A DNA stretch of 64,000 nt from Vanessa cardui. Its lineage: Eukaryota; Arthropoda; Insecta; Lepidoptera; Nymphalidae. Position numbers and translations under genes: made by a program. Of this stretch, positions 1 to 11,534 are shown one piece after another. The stretch lies in NCBI RefSeq assembly GCF_905220365.1, contig NC_061143.1, forward strand, positions 9,362,001 through 9,426,000, written 5' to 3'. Positions within the stretch are counted from its first letter, which is position 1. Every line of letters begins with the position of its first letter. The notes beneath the pieces were generated by a model that worked only from the letters and a program-made list of their open reading frames with translations, was not told the DNA's origin and searched no databases.

Positions 1-1103
1 GTTTCTTGTGTATATAACACATGATCATTTAAAGTTGAGCTGCTTAATTAAAGTAGAATAACTGGTAAATGTCAATTTAATGATACATTTAAAAATAAGT
101 TACATAAAAATCTTTAAATAATAATTAATGACAGAATATCTATTTAAATCCGCGTTTCAAATTTAATGGCTATTTAATAGCCAAATGTTGCTATAACTCT
201 TATCATTCTATATATTTTTATGATATTAATTTTGATTAAGTCATTTATACTATGTAAATATAACATTCACGCTTGTTAAGTTAATATATAATGACATAAG
301 CGCAGAGATTTAAGTAATAATATTATAAAGTAAAACCTCCTTCGAATCGCACTGAATCTTCTCGTATCAGTTTTATGTGTTTATTTCAGTTAGATATTAC
401 AAAAAAAACAATGTACAGATAAGAACAGTTATATCACATTGACACAACAAATTAGCTAAACTGCGTAACAAGTTAGCAATATTATTTAATAATTATAAGA
501 CAAATACTATGATTTCCTAAAGAAAGTAACGTGCTCTTGTGAAAAACGCATTATTATCAGTTACTGTAACGTTATCGAATCACGGACGAAACGTGCGACA
601 AATCGAATAATCTGACGCGCTCTTACAGTCGGAACGTAAAGGCATCGGCTTTACATAGCACGGTAACGGTACCCTCTATCGGCATTGCGTAACAGTTTTT
701 GCTATTGCTAGTGAATTTTTAATAATAACTTCTTTGTTGAAGGTCGATTACAATACAAAGAATGATTAATATCGATCAGTAAACATCTTGGTTTTATTCG
801 AATATTTTTTAATTTATTAAACGTATAAAAGGTTTCGTGACTCTGCGTTACGTTGTAAGGATCGGACGTAGGTTGAAAGGTTATATCAGACGTCTAAATA
901 ATTATATGAAGGTTGTCCTTTCGCTCAGGTGCTAATAAAACTGCAACTCACACGTATAATACTAATATAACTTGTATTATTTGCCAATTATATAAATATG
1001 TAGGTGATGTAGGTCCACAAATTTAATTTATAAATGCATGATTCATATAACTACTTACCAATACTTTGTTAGATTGACTGTTCCTTTGATAGCTGAGCAA
1101 GAG
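1..1103. other. Unique AT-rich DNA, no gene seen
   Basis: No repeat family from the rest of the window and no coding signal is recognisable here. A slightly GC-richer patch around 560-700 could be regulatory, but nothing in it is diagnostic. Confidence 0.5.
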
Positions 1104-1399
1104 CCGAGATGGCCCAGTGGTTGGAACGCGTGCATCTTAACCGATGGTTTCGGATTCAAAGCAAGCACCGCTGAAAATTCATGTGCTTAATGTGTTTTTA
1201 TAATTCATCTCATGCTCAGCGGTGAAGGAAAACATCGTGAGGAAACCAGCATGTGTTTAATTTTATATAAATTCTCCCACATGTGTATTCCACCCGCGTT
1301 GGAACAGTGTGGTAGAATATGCTTCTAACCTTCTCCTCAAAGGGAGAGGAGGCCTAAGCCCAGCAGTGGGAAATTAGCAGACTGTTGTTGTTGTTGTTT
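1104..1399 (+). mobile_element. SINE family A (tRNA-headed, GTT tail), copy 1
   Basis: The 5' head reads GAGATGGCCCAGTGG, an RNA polymerase III A-box-like tRNA start. The B-box region (GGATTCAAAGC) is slightly decayed. The body contains the family hallmarks 'CATCGTGAGGAAACC' and 'CCCAGCAGTGGGAAAT', and the 3' end is a short (GTT)n run. This family recurs about fifteen times in the window in both orientations. It encodes no protein and would move using LINE enzymes. Confidence 0.88.
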
Positions 1400-1699
1400 G
1401 AGAGCATAATATGACATAATAACATTTCTAATATGACTTTGCTTATAAGTGTAAAATATACCTTTAAATGTAATTTTAGAGGTATTTAACTACAGTTACT
1501 ATGTCGATGTAATTGCTGGCTTTATAAAACAGCTGACCTTATGATAATTATAAAGCCGTAATATAAAAGTATACAGCTTTATAAAGTATCACATATAAGC
1601 GAACTGCCTCAGCATCCATATGGATGCAACTTATTAATGAAAGCGATAACTGTAATTGAAACCCTACAGCACGCAAAAATAATTTCTCTTTAACAAATA

Positions 1700-1921
1700 T
1701 TGGGACTACATCACATACATTACGTTGATCCCAATGTAAACAGCTAAACTTGTGTTATGGAAAATCAGAAATAACGACGGTACCATAAACACTCAGACTC
1801 AAGACAACATAGAAAACTGATGATATAATCTACATTGACTCGGCCGGGAATCGAACCCGGGACCTCGGAGTGGCGTACCCATGAAGACCGGTGAACACAC
1901 CACTCGACCACGGAGGTCGTC
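1700..1921 (-). mobile_element. SINE family C (tRNA-headed), copy 1
   Basis: Read on the minus strand, the element starts GACGACCTCCGTGGTCGAGTGG (A-box-like) and carries GGTTCGATTCCCGGCC (B box). It ends in a body containing 'CATTGGGATCAACGTAATG'-type sequence. The tRNA likeness covers only the first ~80 bases and there is no matching 3' acceptor arm, so it is a SINE and not a tRNA gene. Confidence 0.85.
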
Positions 1922-2523
1922 TATATTGAATTCTATCCGTAAAAAAATTGGAACTGAATCGTGCATTTGACGAAAAAATAAACTTTGTTTATAATATTAT
2001 TATAGCTTATATCATTTATAACTATTATGATTAGTTGTGATTGAATCTGTAAGAATACATTCTTTACCAAACGGTTGCAAACTCAATAACACATTATGTA
2101 ATATTTATTTATCATCGTTCTAAATTCAAATCTAAAATACTAGACCGTAAAGAGCGAAGTCTTTGCCCATGAAATATATTTAAAAAAAATTACGATTTGA
2201 ACTTCGATAAAAAGAGGTTGTATATTTCAATTGAATTGTAAATCACTGTTAATAACAATGTCATTCTAAAATGTATCTTGTATTAGCGTCGCAGCTAAAT
2301 GTCTTCTAGTGAATTATTGCTGAATTGTTTTAAGGGATAACCTAAAATTTAAATTGTAATCATTATAGTTTTGATGTGGGAGGACTGTGATAAAATGCGA
2401 TGTCTGCATAAGGTCAAAGGGGTATTTCTATTGTGAAATAGATCTTGATGTTAGTATTAATACTGCAAGAGAAATCAGAATCAACAAAATAGAGAAACCG
2501 GCTCAGTTACATTTTATAGATAA
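1922..2523. other. Unique AT-rich DNA, no gene seen
   Basis: No recognisable repeat, RNA or coding signal between the family C SINE and the Helitron-like element. Confidence 0.45.
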
Positions 2524-2774
2524 CTAGTGACTCGCCCCGGCTACGCACGGGTGTAATGCTGATACAAAATAAAGGAACTACAGATTTTTTCTTGTTCCTT
2601 TTGCATATTGTTCTATTGTATTGTATGTAATGTGTATTATATGCAATAAAACCTTCCTCTCGAATTACTCTATCTATTAAACAAGACCGCATCAAAATCC
2701 ATTAGGCGATTTTAAAGGTCTAAGCATACAAAGTGACAGACAGCGGTAAGACTTTGATTTATACTATGTAATGA
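2524..2774 (-). mobile_element. Helitron-like non-autonomous element D, copy 1 (full length)
   Basis: On the minus strand the element begins TCATTACATAGTAT and ends in a GC-rich potential hairpin (CCCGTGCG...CCGGGGCG) followed by CTAG. The flanking bases are A at the 5' side and T at the 3' side, exactly the A|T target expected of Helitron insertion, with no target-site duplication. It is 251 bp and has no coding capacity. It resembles the short Lep1-type Helitron-like elements described in Lepidoptera; that family name is from memory and untested. Confidence 0.8.
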
Positions 2775-3058
2775 TGTTGACTAGCAATTCTGCGCGGTTT
2801 TGTCTGTAACTTACTTACTGCTTTACTCCTTTACGAGGTGAATTCCTACAGAATCGTACAGCTGAATAATAAATTTTAACTAACGATCCGTGACTTCAAA
2901 AACTTCAATATATTTTATAAAACTACATTTCAGCTGACGGCATAAAAATGTATGAGTTATGTGGCTATATTATTTATAGATAAGAATAATAGTTTCCGTT
3001 TCCGCACTAAACTGAAATGCTGTTTCATCGTTTGATATTTTTAATTAAATAACATTAA

Positions 3059-3071
3059 TTAGTAGTCATTA
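3059..3071. repeat. Target-site duplication of SINE A copy 2 (left)
   Basis: TTAGTAGTCATTA, identical to 3385-3397. Confidence 0.92.
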
Positions 3072-3384
3072 GAGCTGAGATGGCCCAGTGGTTAGAAAGC
3101 GTGTATCTTTACTGGTGATTTCGGGTTCAAACCCAAGCAAGCACCACTGAATATTCATGTGCTTAATTTGTGTTTATAATTCATCTCGTGCTCGGCGATG
3201 AAGGAAAACATCGTGAGGAAACCTGCATGTGTCTGATTTCATCGAAATTCTGCCACATGTGCATTCCACCAACCCGCATTGGAACAGTGCGTTGGAATAT
3301 GTTCCAAACCCTCTCCTTAATGAGAGAGGAGGCCTTAGCCCAGCAGTGAGAAATTTACAGGCTTTACTTGTAACCATTTTTTTT
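3072..3384 (+). mobile_element. SINE family A, copy 2, with exact 13-bp TSD
   Basis: Complete copy from the tRNA-like head (GAGCTGAGATGGCCCAGTGG) through the conserved 3' body to a TTACTTGTAACC-type and T-rich tail. It is bracketed by the 13-bp duplication TTAGTAGTCATTA, which fixes its boundaries. One base is inserted after 'GTTAGAA' in the head. Confidence 0.93.
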
Positions 3385-3397
3385 TTAGTAGTCATTA
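3385..3397. repeat. Target-site duplication of SINE A copy 2 (right)
   Basis: TTAGTAGTCATTA, identical to 3059-3071. Confidence 0.92.
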
Positions 3398-3427
3398 AGT
3401 CACATAAAATATCTACAGAATACTACA

Positions 3428-3545
3428 GAAATCATGACCGCGTGGAATGGTGGCAAGAACGCAGTAATTCCCCGTAGAATCGCAATCGTAATTCCAATTC
3501 TCTGAGTGTCAAGGAAACCCTCCCGTCACTGGGAGAGGCAATAAG
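3428..3545 (-). pseudogene. 3' fragment of the RT/endonuclease retrotransposon
   Basis: About 118 bp match the 3' end of the large ORF at 27.8-27.9 kb. Shared stretches include GACCGCGTGGAATGGTGGCA and the 'CCCCGT(T)GAATCGCAAT' segment, which encode the C-terminal 'RIGIAIQRGNAASILATIPRG' region. Reading frames are broken by small indels. It is a severely 5'-truncated, older insertion of the same family. Confidence 0.8.
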
Positions 3546-3719
3546 ACAAAGTGTTTGCAAAGTCCTTATTACCGTCAGCAATTTCAAGGTCAAAGTGTTT
3601 CAATTGCTAACAGCCCTCAAGCACGTCCGATTGGATAAATAAATTCTGCAGTAAAATTTTGCTTTACATAATATCATTTATAAAATTACTAGAACGTTTT
3701 AGCGGTTTGGTTGTCATGT

Positions 3720-3860
3720 GTTATGCAAAAATGTCCTATGTCCTTCCGTAAAGTTCAAGTTTGCTTCAAACTTAATTGCATCAAATTCAATTCATTGGTT
3801 TGGTCGTGAAAGAGCGCCGGACAGACAGATTTACTTTCACATTTATAATATTAATATAGA
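3720..3860 (-). mobile_element. Helitron-like family E fragment (5' end)
   Basis: On the minus strand it starts A|TCTATATTAATATT and contains 'TTTCACGACCAAACCAATGAA' and 'GGAAGGACATAGGA', both shared with the copy at 63.75 kb. The CTAG 3' end is missing. Confidence 0.65.
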
Positions 3861-4292
3861 TTATAAGCGTCACATTTTTTTTTAATTTACACTGAAAAAT
3901 ACACCGTAACAAATACATAATAATGTCGGCGAATGTTTCTAAAACACAATCGTAAATTTTTTCGTTCAAGAGCTTACACGAGACCAGTATTTAAATATGT
4001 ACCTATATTCTTTTTTTGTATTTAGCTATCGAAAATTCTATAAATAATTTGGTACAATCATTATATTTACTAACTCTCGACCTACCACTTCTATTCACGA
4101 GCTTATTATATATTTCGGTTTATGGTAAACCTTGGAAACTCCATCCTAAATAAATATTAGGTTTACGTAGGAGTAATCAAATTCTGAACTACGTGATTCT
4201 TGGATTTGAAGATCTCACAGAGGAGATATTATATAGAAACATATTCGAAACACGACGTCGAACTCGATAGTCGATAGTAAAATAATATAAAA

Positions 4293-4551
4293 CTAGCGAC
4301 CCGCCCCAGCGTCACATTGGTGCAATACTGATACTAAATATACTACATAATTTGTTTATTATATCGTCACATTAGAAACTTCTAAAATTATCAGTGTTTC
4401 TTTAGTCTATTGTCTATATATTATATACAAAAACCTTCCTCTCAAATCTCTATTGAAAAAAACCGCATCAAAAATCCGTTGCGTAATTTTAAAGATCTAA
4501 GCATACATAGAACAGACATTATAAGTGACTTTGTTTTATACTATGTAATGA
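4293..4551 (-). mobile_element. Helitron-like element D, copy 2 (full length)
   Basis: Minus-strand start TCATTACATAGTAT and end GGGGCGGGTCGCTAG, inserted between A and T. It is 259 bp and matches copy 1 throughout, for example 'CTTTAAAATTACGCAACGGA' and 'CTTCCTCTC' on the other strand. The terminal hairpin is slightly degraded. Confidence 0.8.
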
Positions 4552-4711
4552 TGACGACGTAGATTGGATATTACTTGGTGAAGAATTGTTTTGGATGAGT
4601 GAGTCAGTGTAATTAAAAGTCATAACATAATACATAAGACCTCATACTTTGTGGCACATTCATACCATAGCTTTGTCTATATCTTACTGATTCAATAGCC
4701 TATAATCCATC

Positions 4712-4825
4712 TCATCATCATCATCAGCCCATTTATCCACTGCTGGACATAGGCCTCTCTAAATGCACTGTGATCTTTCCTCGGCTACTCGCATCCAGAT
4801 CCTGCCAGCCGTCTGGCATCGTCTG
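4712..4825 (-). mobile_element. RTE-type LINE 3' tail with (ATG)n end
   Basis: The minus strand reads ...GAGAGGCCTATGTCCAGCAGTGG...GGGCTGATGATGATGATGA, the common 3' end of lepidopteran RTE-like LINEs. Only the extreme 3' part is present. A plus-oriented relative lies at 51800-51895. Confidence 0.7.
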
Positions 4826-5559
4826 TAAATCTATAATCCATTTCCCGTTCCAAATTATTTTTTAATAAACATAGAAATATCAAAGCAATGTAATTTGATT
4901 CGAAACAATTGACGATCGAACGAAACATCGAGAATCGAATTAGTTTTTCCGCCGAATACCTTTGCAGATCATTTCGTATACGCCGCAGGGTTGACTTTGA
5001 TAAATCAATTGTTATTGTTGTAATTAAATTTTACAATTACAAACTACATATACCCTTGAAATTATTTGAATACATCGAAATTGTTTTAACATTGTGTGTA
5101 TACAATCAATACAAAGTTTGTTGATTAAAGTATTAATATTCTGGAGACGTAAAAGCGTAAGTGACAAGGTTTTCGATCGGAGAATCGATATTCCAATCAG
5201 GTGGTAAATACGCGTTAAATTAACTGGATAGACTTGTATAACGATAACGGCAATGTGTTTGTGAGAACGTTCTCGAATACGTTAACTCTTAATTTGAAAG
5301 TTCATGTATTGTTTCCGATTTTGTAGTTTTGGTCGAAATTTGTCTGAAACAAATAATACTTTTAAGAATGAATTACTGCTTATTTTGTGTTGGATACGCT
5401 GCAGTAATGACACTTAATACTGTGTCATGCGACGCTTAAGACGATGAAGGAGTTAATTTAATTACAAGATTACAAATTATATACGAAGGTTAGCAGCACA
5501 TCATATCTAATTATGATGACCATGAACTTAGAGGATCCAGTTGGACATACGTTAATCAC

Positions 5560-5600
5560 ACTAACCTAACCTAACCTATACCTACCTACCTACCTACCTA
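5560..5600 (+). repeat. Short (CCTAA)n then (CTAC)n microsatellite
   Basis: About three and a half units of CTAAC/CCTAA run into five units of CTAC/CCTA. CCTAA is the complement of the insect telomere unit TTAGG, but the array is far too short to be telomeric. Confidence 0.7.
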
Positions 5601-5697
5601 GTTGCTAGTTCGAATTTGGAACTTCGAAACAAAAACCAAATCATTTATAGTTCTTTGTCCAATAGTGGGATTTTTACTTGGTATATTATTTTATATT

Positions 5698-5925
5698 ACT
5701 TGTTGTTAGGGCCTCTTGTTAGCGCTTCTAGATAGGTACAATCCACTCATCAGTTGTTCTATGTCCAAATATCAATACTAAGTATTGTTCTGTTCCTGTT
5801 TGAAGAGTGAGTGAGCCAGTATAACTACAGGTACACGGGATATATCATCTTAGTCAACCAATCTAGAGAAGATCGGTGCCCCATTGGCCAGTTAAAATTT
5901 CTTACAGCGCCAATGTCTATGTAAT
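5698..5925 (+). mobile_element. SINE-like family B, degenerate copy
   Basis: Recognisable landmarks in order: 'TAGGTAC..TCCACTCATCAGTTGTTCTA', 'GAAGAGTGAGTGAGCCAGT', 'AACTACAGGTACA..GGATAT' and 'TTTCTTACAGCGCCAATGTCTATG'. It is much diverged from the clean copies at 43.2 and 60.1 kb. Confidence 0.7.
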
Positions 5926-6324
5926 TATATAATCGAAAAATAATTTTTGCTGTACAAAATTATATCCCAGCTGACAGCTTTGTATAAAATTTTTACTAGA
6001 ATTTTTCCCAGAAATAATTTTTGCGTAAAAGATGTTAAGGGGGCTATTAAATTTCAGTTTCTGAGTAACCGACAAATGTTCAGTTTAATCGGGTCAATGA
6101 TTACTGGTGATAATCATGCTTTATACCAGCTCTTGGAAACGAGTGACATGCTCAAAGGATATAATATAGGTTAGATGTTTCTTCCGATAAAATTGGTGTG
6201 TGTTGAGGAAGTTCATATTTGAAACTCTGCTAATGAGAAACACACTTTTTTTAAACATATGGACCTTTTTAATTTAAAGACGCATTTTTAATATATTAGA
6301 TGAAATAAAAAAATTTCATCTACG

Positions 6325-6430
6325 ATAGTTGCCCGCAGCTTCTTTCGCTTAGGGGTGTGGTTTTCACAAGGAATAAATAGTCTTGGAATTCAACCTTCGT
6401 ACCAGTTTGCGTCAAATTCGGTCCAGCAGA
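6325..6430 (-). mobile_element. Helitron-like family E, degenerate fragment
   Basis: The plus strand reads GTTGCCCGCAGCTTCTTTCGC..., which on the minus strand gives the family E 3' region (GCGAAAGAAGCTGCGGGCAAC). Further in is the 'GTACGAAGGTTGAATTCCA' segment. The CTAG terminus is not clear. Confidence 0.5.
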
Positions 6431-6489
6431 AGAAAATGAGCAACACCAGAGATGAACGTATAATGATATAGATTAATTAATTTGGCAAA

Positions 6490-6779
6490 CACTAGGGCTT
6501 TGTGCAAGCCCATCTGGGTAGGTATCACCCACTTATCAGATATTCTACCGCCAGATAACAGTCTTCATTATTTTTGTGTTCTGGTTTGATAGGTAAGTGA
6601 GCCAGTGCAACTACAGGCACAAGGGACATAGCATCTTAGTTCCCAAGGTTGGTGGCACATTGACGAGTTAAGGAATAATTAATATTTCTTACAGCGTCAT
6701 TGTCTATGGGTGATGGTGACCACTTCCACCATCAGGCGGCTCATATGCTCGTCCGCCAATCTATGACATAAAAAAAAAA
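6490..6779 (+). mobile_element. SINE-like family B, near full-length copy
   Basis: Starts near 'GGGCTTTGTGCAAGCCCATCTGGGTAGG' (written in parts), proceeds through 'GTGAGCCAGTGCAACTACAGG' and 'CACCATCAGGCGGCTCATA', and ends in 'ACATAAAAAAAAAAC'. The A-rich end and lack of coding sequence suggest a SINE. No clean target-site duplication was found. Confidence 0.82.
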
Positions 6780-8039
6780 CAATATGCTCTTCAACCTATA
6801 CCATTAAAACTGCCTTCTATAAATTTGTGTCTGACATATCGCTAATACTCTGTACGCAGATTAATACATTCAAATATTTCTCGATTAAGAGCACAAGATA
6901 TTGTTATAAATGACTTATTTTATCTTAAGTTTCTATGAACAAAGTTCCGGTCACGGCATTTAATTACTTAGCAATAGTTTTGCCGGCGTTTATTATTTGA
7001 TTTATCTCGACGTTTCGAAATATTTTCAACTTTCATTTTCGCGTGCGGACTTAGATGTAATCGTTAGTCAATAAATTATAATTAATCAATTACCGTCAAT
7101 AGTTTAGTATGTTCGTATCTTAGATACCCCACTTAACTCTTGCAAAATGTGCTTAAAATTAGGTAAGATACTGAGTCGTGAGTTTGAGAAATTTAATATA
7201 TATTAAGTTTAGTATTTATATTTATATCTGCCATACATGATAAATGAATGTGGATATATGTATGTGGCTTTAGTAATATCGACAGATGTGTATTTTAATT
7301 ACTTTTAAATTAATAATAATAGAACTTTAATTAAACATATCCTATGAGAAGAAACTCGAAACTCATTCTAGAAACGTGATGAAAGTGAGTGTGATTTTTC
7401 AGAATACACAAACATGTGATATGAACTACCTCAAAACAAAAGGGAGATGGAGCCAACGTAACATTATAGTGTAGCCATAAAAGCGACAACAAAATTCACT
7501 TGTCACAGAAATCTTACTGAAATGATTAACAAAAGTGTTGATAGAAACTCCCCTCACTTTCGTTTTTACAATTAACTTATTTCACACTACTAATTATTTT
7601 TAAATGAAACGAACAGCATAAAATGGCAACATTAATCTAAGGCATGGATGCCCTTTAAGAAGGATTTTTACTTTTTAACTGCTTTTAACTAGCTTCAGTG
7701 CTGATAACCAATAAAGATCAAAAATAAAAGGTTCAAAGACAATTTTGTTTGTAAATATACAGATATACAGATGCTGCAAACGATAGCACAAATACATCTG
7801 TAATATATCTATGCATAGGTACCTATACTAAAGTATTATCTATGTATCTATTTTCTTTTACTGGTAATGAGTCTTTTCAGATTTATTTACACAAAATTAT
7901 TTTGTTACAAAATTCGATATTTTGAGTAAAATATTCGCGTTAATATTATGATTTTAGTACATTAAGTCAAATGGAGTCGTATTCATATCACTGACTATGT
8001 TTTTTAAAAGAATAATAGCAGTACCTCAAACACCACTAA
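6780..8039. other. Unique AT-rich DNA, no gene seen
   Basis: No recognisable repeat, RNA or coding signal. Confidence 0.45.
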
Positions 8040-8170
8040 CATTCCTCTTTACCCCTACTTTTAGGTTTATTATTTAGGAGTGGGAACGACAAGAGCCCAA
8101 GAGTTCAGGATTGATCCTGCGAATTTTCACATCACTAAGCCGTTAGGTATTGTACTGTTGACGCTTCTTA
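8040..8170 (-). mobile_element. Possible tRNA-derived SINE fragment
   Basis: The minus strand has a B-box-like 'GCAGGATCAATCCTGAACTC' followed by 'TTGGGCTCTTGTCGTTCCCA'. A similar 'TGCAGGTTCGATCTTAGAC' occurs at about 52.85 kb. No A box or defined end was found, so the class is uncertain. Confidence 0.35.
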
Positions 8171-8560
8171 TATAATTTGTATGAGAATAAGACCGCACCA
8201 CTCAATACCTCATTTGTATTGGGATACCAGATTGAAAACGTTATGGGCAGCTATTTTAAATCAAAAATTATTTCGATACTGTATCAGGATTCACCGTAGT
8301 TTCTGCATAGATATAGTTTATGCCGAAGATTGACATAGTTTCACTTGCTAGTTTATTCGCCGCAGAGTCATAGTTTGACTAGCTAGTTTCCACGCCGGAG
8401 TGTCACTGTATAGCTTGCCAATCTTGACGTTGGAAAGTGTCATAAATTTATTTAAAATATATTGGTAAAAGAAATGCTAATTTCATGTTGAATTATTTCA
8501 AGTAATAATATTGAGTTAATTAAAATTATATGTGAAATTTATTACTTTGCATTAAATCTG

Positions 8561-8790
8561 ACGATGTCCATCATCGAGTAGTGTTTACACTGGTTACATG
8601 GTTACGCCACTCCGAGGTCCCGAGTTCGATTCCCGGCCAAGTCGATGTAGAAAAAGTTCATTAGTTTTCTATGTTGTCTTGAGTCTGTACCGTCGTTACT
8701 TCTCATTATCCATAATACAAGTGCTTTAGCTACTCGCAGTTACAGTGATGATATGATGTTGTCCAGAATTTATTTATATTTATTTATTAA
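8561..8790 (+). mobile_element. SINE family C, copy 2
   Basis: tRNA-like head with 'ATCGAGTAGTG' (decayed A box) and an intact B box in 'CGAGTTCGATTCCCGGCC'. The body 'TTTTCTATGTTGTCTTGAGTC...CCGTCGTTACTTCT' and the 3' 'GATGTTGTCCAGAATTTATT' are present. Confidence 0.83.
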
Positions 8791-11019
8791 ATGTGTATTA
8801 AAATATTTAACTTGCCCTGTGTCAATTGTCTTATACAAAACTACGAAACTTAAAAACAATTCCGTATAACGTAATAATAACGAAATGCTTTTACGAGAGT
8901 AATATTTATACAACAAACATTCAATTATATTGAAGCATTACGTAATAAAAATATTGTTTCAACAAATCGGAATAATAATAAACATATGGAAACCTTCAAA
9001 ACTCTTGGTCTTGTTTGGTAATTTAGTAGAAGTATTGTAAACAATCAGACACCCATTCCTTGTACAGAAATAATGTATGTCCCCATGTGTGGTAATGTTA
9101 CGGATTTAGAAATGTTTATTTTCTACTGGAGGCCATTCGAACGAATACTTCTGCTTCTTTACAAATCGAGTGAGTTAGTTATGGGCATATTTTATTTCTC
9201 TAATCATTGTCTATAAAACACTCTGAAATATTATTATCTCTGAAATATACATTTGTCATATTCTAAACCTTGTCTGTGTTTCGGGTTATATGGATTTTTA
9301 ATCACTGGAATTCCTATGATGGTCATCTCTGTCAGGTTAGGAATACGCTGCAAACTTTAAAAAATATTCTTTATGATTTCATTGTTTTTTCAATGATCTT
9401 AAAATTTCTTGTTTACTGAAGTTACTTAAACAATTTTTTTAAAGAGACTTAGAATGTAATAGACTTTGATATGATTTTGTTAAACAGATAATCAATCGTC
9501 ATTTAAATGTAATTAAACATACATTTTAAATATCGTTCACCATTTAATCATTTAAAATTCAAATTATTTTAATAATATTAACAACAAACGTTAAACTAAG
9601 AAAAGGCATAGGAAAAGGAGCCTCGTCTTAAAAAAAATTTAACCCAAAACCACTATTATCTACAATCTTTACTGATATGTAATTGACATAAAATATATTA
9701 CATATTATTTATATGACTTCTAATTATCTACTATCAAATACAAACTATAGCTGTCGTAGGTCGTCATAAAACGTAAATCAAACATTTTATTAATTCTAAA
9801 TCCTAATGTTCGTGTAATAGTTATAAATATGGCGTTATGTACATGAACATCAGGACCATAGTATAATATTACACAAGATTTACAATATGATGCGATATTG
9901 ATAATAATTTTAGAGGACCTCGTGGAGAGTGCAAGGAGCGTGACTCTTGACTTTTATTTCCTGAGATAAAAAGGACCTAAGTGTAAGTACCAAGAAAACG
10001 GTGAATCACATTTTTATAATTAAAGTCAATTACGTTCTAGATAATAATATTCTTATATATTGTAGCAAATTAATTTTATATATGTATATAAAATAAATAA
10101 CGATAATAAATGTTAAGTAACTTTCCCTAACCGGCAAAACTTAGCTTTCTTTTAAGGAAAGGACCTTGGAACTTGGTACGCTTTCATCACATATAAAAAC
10201 ATAGTTACAAGGTTTATTCTAACCCAAAACTCAAAATAAAAATCAACCCTCACGAAAAATACAAACCAAACTACATTCCCAAAAATTTCGACTATGATAA
10301 AATCTGGGAATTTAAACAAACTCACACCAAGTAGTATTTATTATACGAACCAAACAATTTTACAGGAAGAAACATCGAAGTCATGGACAATACATCTGAG
10401 ATAATTAAAAAAATAAAAAATAAAAATAAATAAAAAACAAAACAAAAGAATAAAAATCATCAGAAAAAAAACCACGTCTTCTGAGCTATCTCGGTACAAA
10501 ATATAATTATATTTGAATAATATATTATATGTATGTACAGATAACATATTTACTTTAAATAGGTCGCTATGGGTTTTCACCTGATTAGATCATTCATTAC
10601 TCGTCATTCATTCATTCATTCAACCCTAATTTGGATTAATAGGATTACAGGGGATATAAGATCTTAGATGCTATATTTAGTTTATATCACTGCCAATGAG
10701 ATGTATAATAAAATATATTAAACAACATTGTATAGCTTTAATATTACTGTTTGTTCAATGGTCAACCAACCTAACGATTATCACAGCGGGAGTCCAAGCT
10801 ACGTCACAGACAATTAATTACATATACTAAAAATTACATTCAATAATTATACGCATTATAAATTGTATAAATATATGACAATATTTATTAATGTCATTAT
10901 AATATATACAGCCTTATTGTGTTACGAAAAACCCGACAGGAGTACAATATAGTATGTCAATTAAATATAATTTGATATCAATATCTGTCTATTTATTAAA
11001 CTATTAATATACATGAGCA
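8791..11019. other. Unique AT-rich DNA, no gene seen
   Basis: Over 2 kb without a recognisable repeat family or coding signal. It holds low-complexity A-rich DNA at 10405-10465 and a short (ATTC)n run near 10603-10620. Confidence 0.45.
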
Positions 11020-11230
11020 TCATTACATAGTATAAAGCAAAGTCGCTTACCGCTGTCTATTTCAATATGTATATGCTTATATCTTTAAAGTTACACAACG
11101 GATTTTGATGTGGTTTTTTAATAGACAGATTGATTCAAGAGGAATATGTACGATACGTGCATAATATAGTAGTGAACACTGATCGTTACATAGGTTTCTA
11201 ATGTGATAGTACAAATAAACACTTGTCTTT
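11020..11230 (+). mobile_element. Helitron-like element D, copy 3 (3' end lost)
   Basis: Begins A|TCATTACATAGTATAAAGC and carries 'CGCTTACCGCTGTCTATT' and 'ACACAACGGATTTTGATG'. The GC hairpin and CTAG end are not present, so the copy is 3'-truncated or decayed. Confidence 0.72.
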
Positions 11231-11302
11231 GCGAGATAGATCAAAATAATGCACAACATTATTGTTCACTTCAAAAAGGTCTTCAAAACTCCACCATGAT
11301 GT

Positions 11303-11365
11303 AAATGTTTATTGTGGACTAACCCTAGGAGATACACTTTTAGGATTAGTCCACAATAAACATTT
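11303..11365. repeat. Near-perfect 24-bp inverted repeat (hairpin)
   Basis: The left arm 11303-11326 (AAATGTTTATTGTGGACTAA then CCCT) and right arm 11342-11365 pair at 23 of 24 positions around a 15-nt loop. No copy was seen elsewhere in the window. It could be a palindromic MITE remnant or a hairpin RNA; nothing decides between these. Confidence 0.85.
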
Positions 11366-11399
11366 ATCCGATACTTTTTACGAGAAATAATGGCTTGTT

Positions 11400-11534
11400 T
11401 TCGAAGCGATGAACTGAATCTGATAAATATATTATGAGGCAGATTTGAACTCCAAGGAGAGGCACTACCTACTTTTACTGCCTAACATATGACAAACATA
11501 CTCCTAAAACAAAAGCGAAGCCGTAGGCAACTAG
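11400..11534 (+). mobile_element. Helitron-like family E, copy with CTAG end
   Basis: Contains 'GATGAACTGAATCTGATAAA', 'GAACTCCAAGGAGAGG' and the 3' terminus GCGAAGCCGTAGGCAACTAG followed by T. Confidence 0.68.

Noticed and set aside
3229..3477. Open frame of 82 codons beginning near 3229
   Set aside because: It is a read-through of SINE family A. The same peptide pieces (PHVHSTNPHWNS...) occur wherever this SINE occurs, so it is not a gene.
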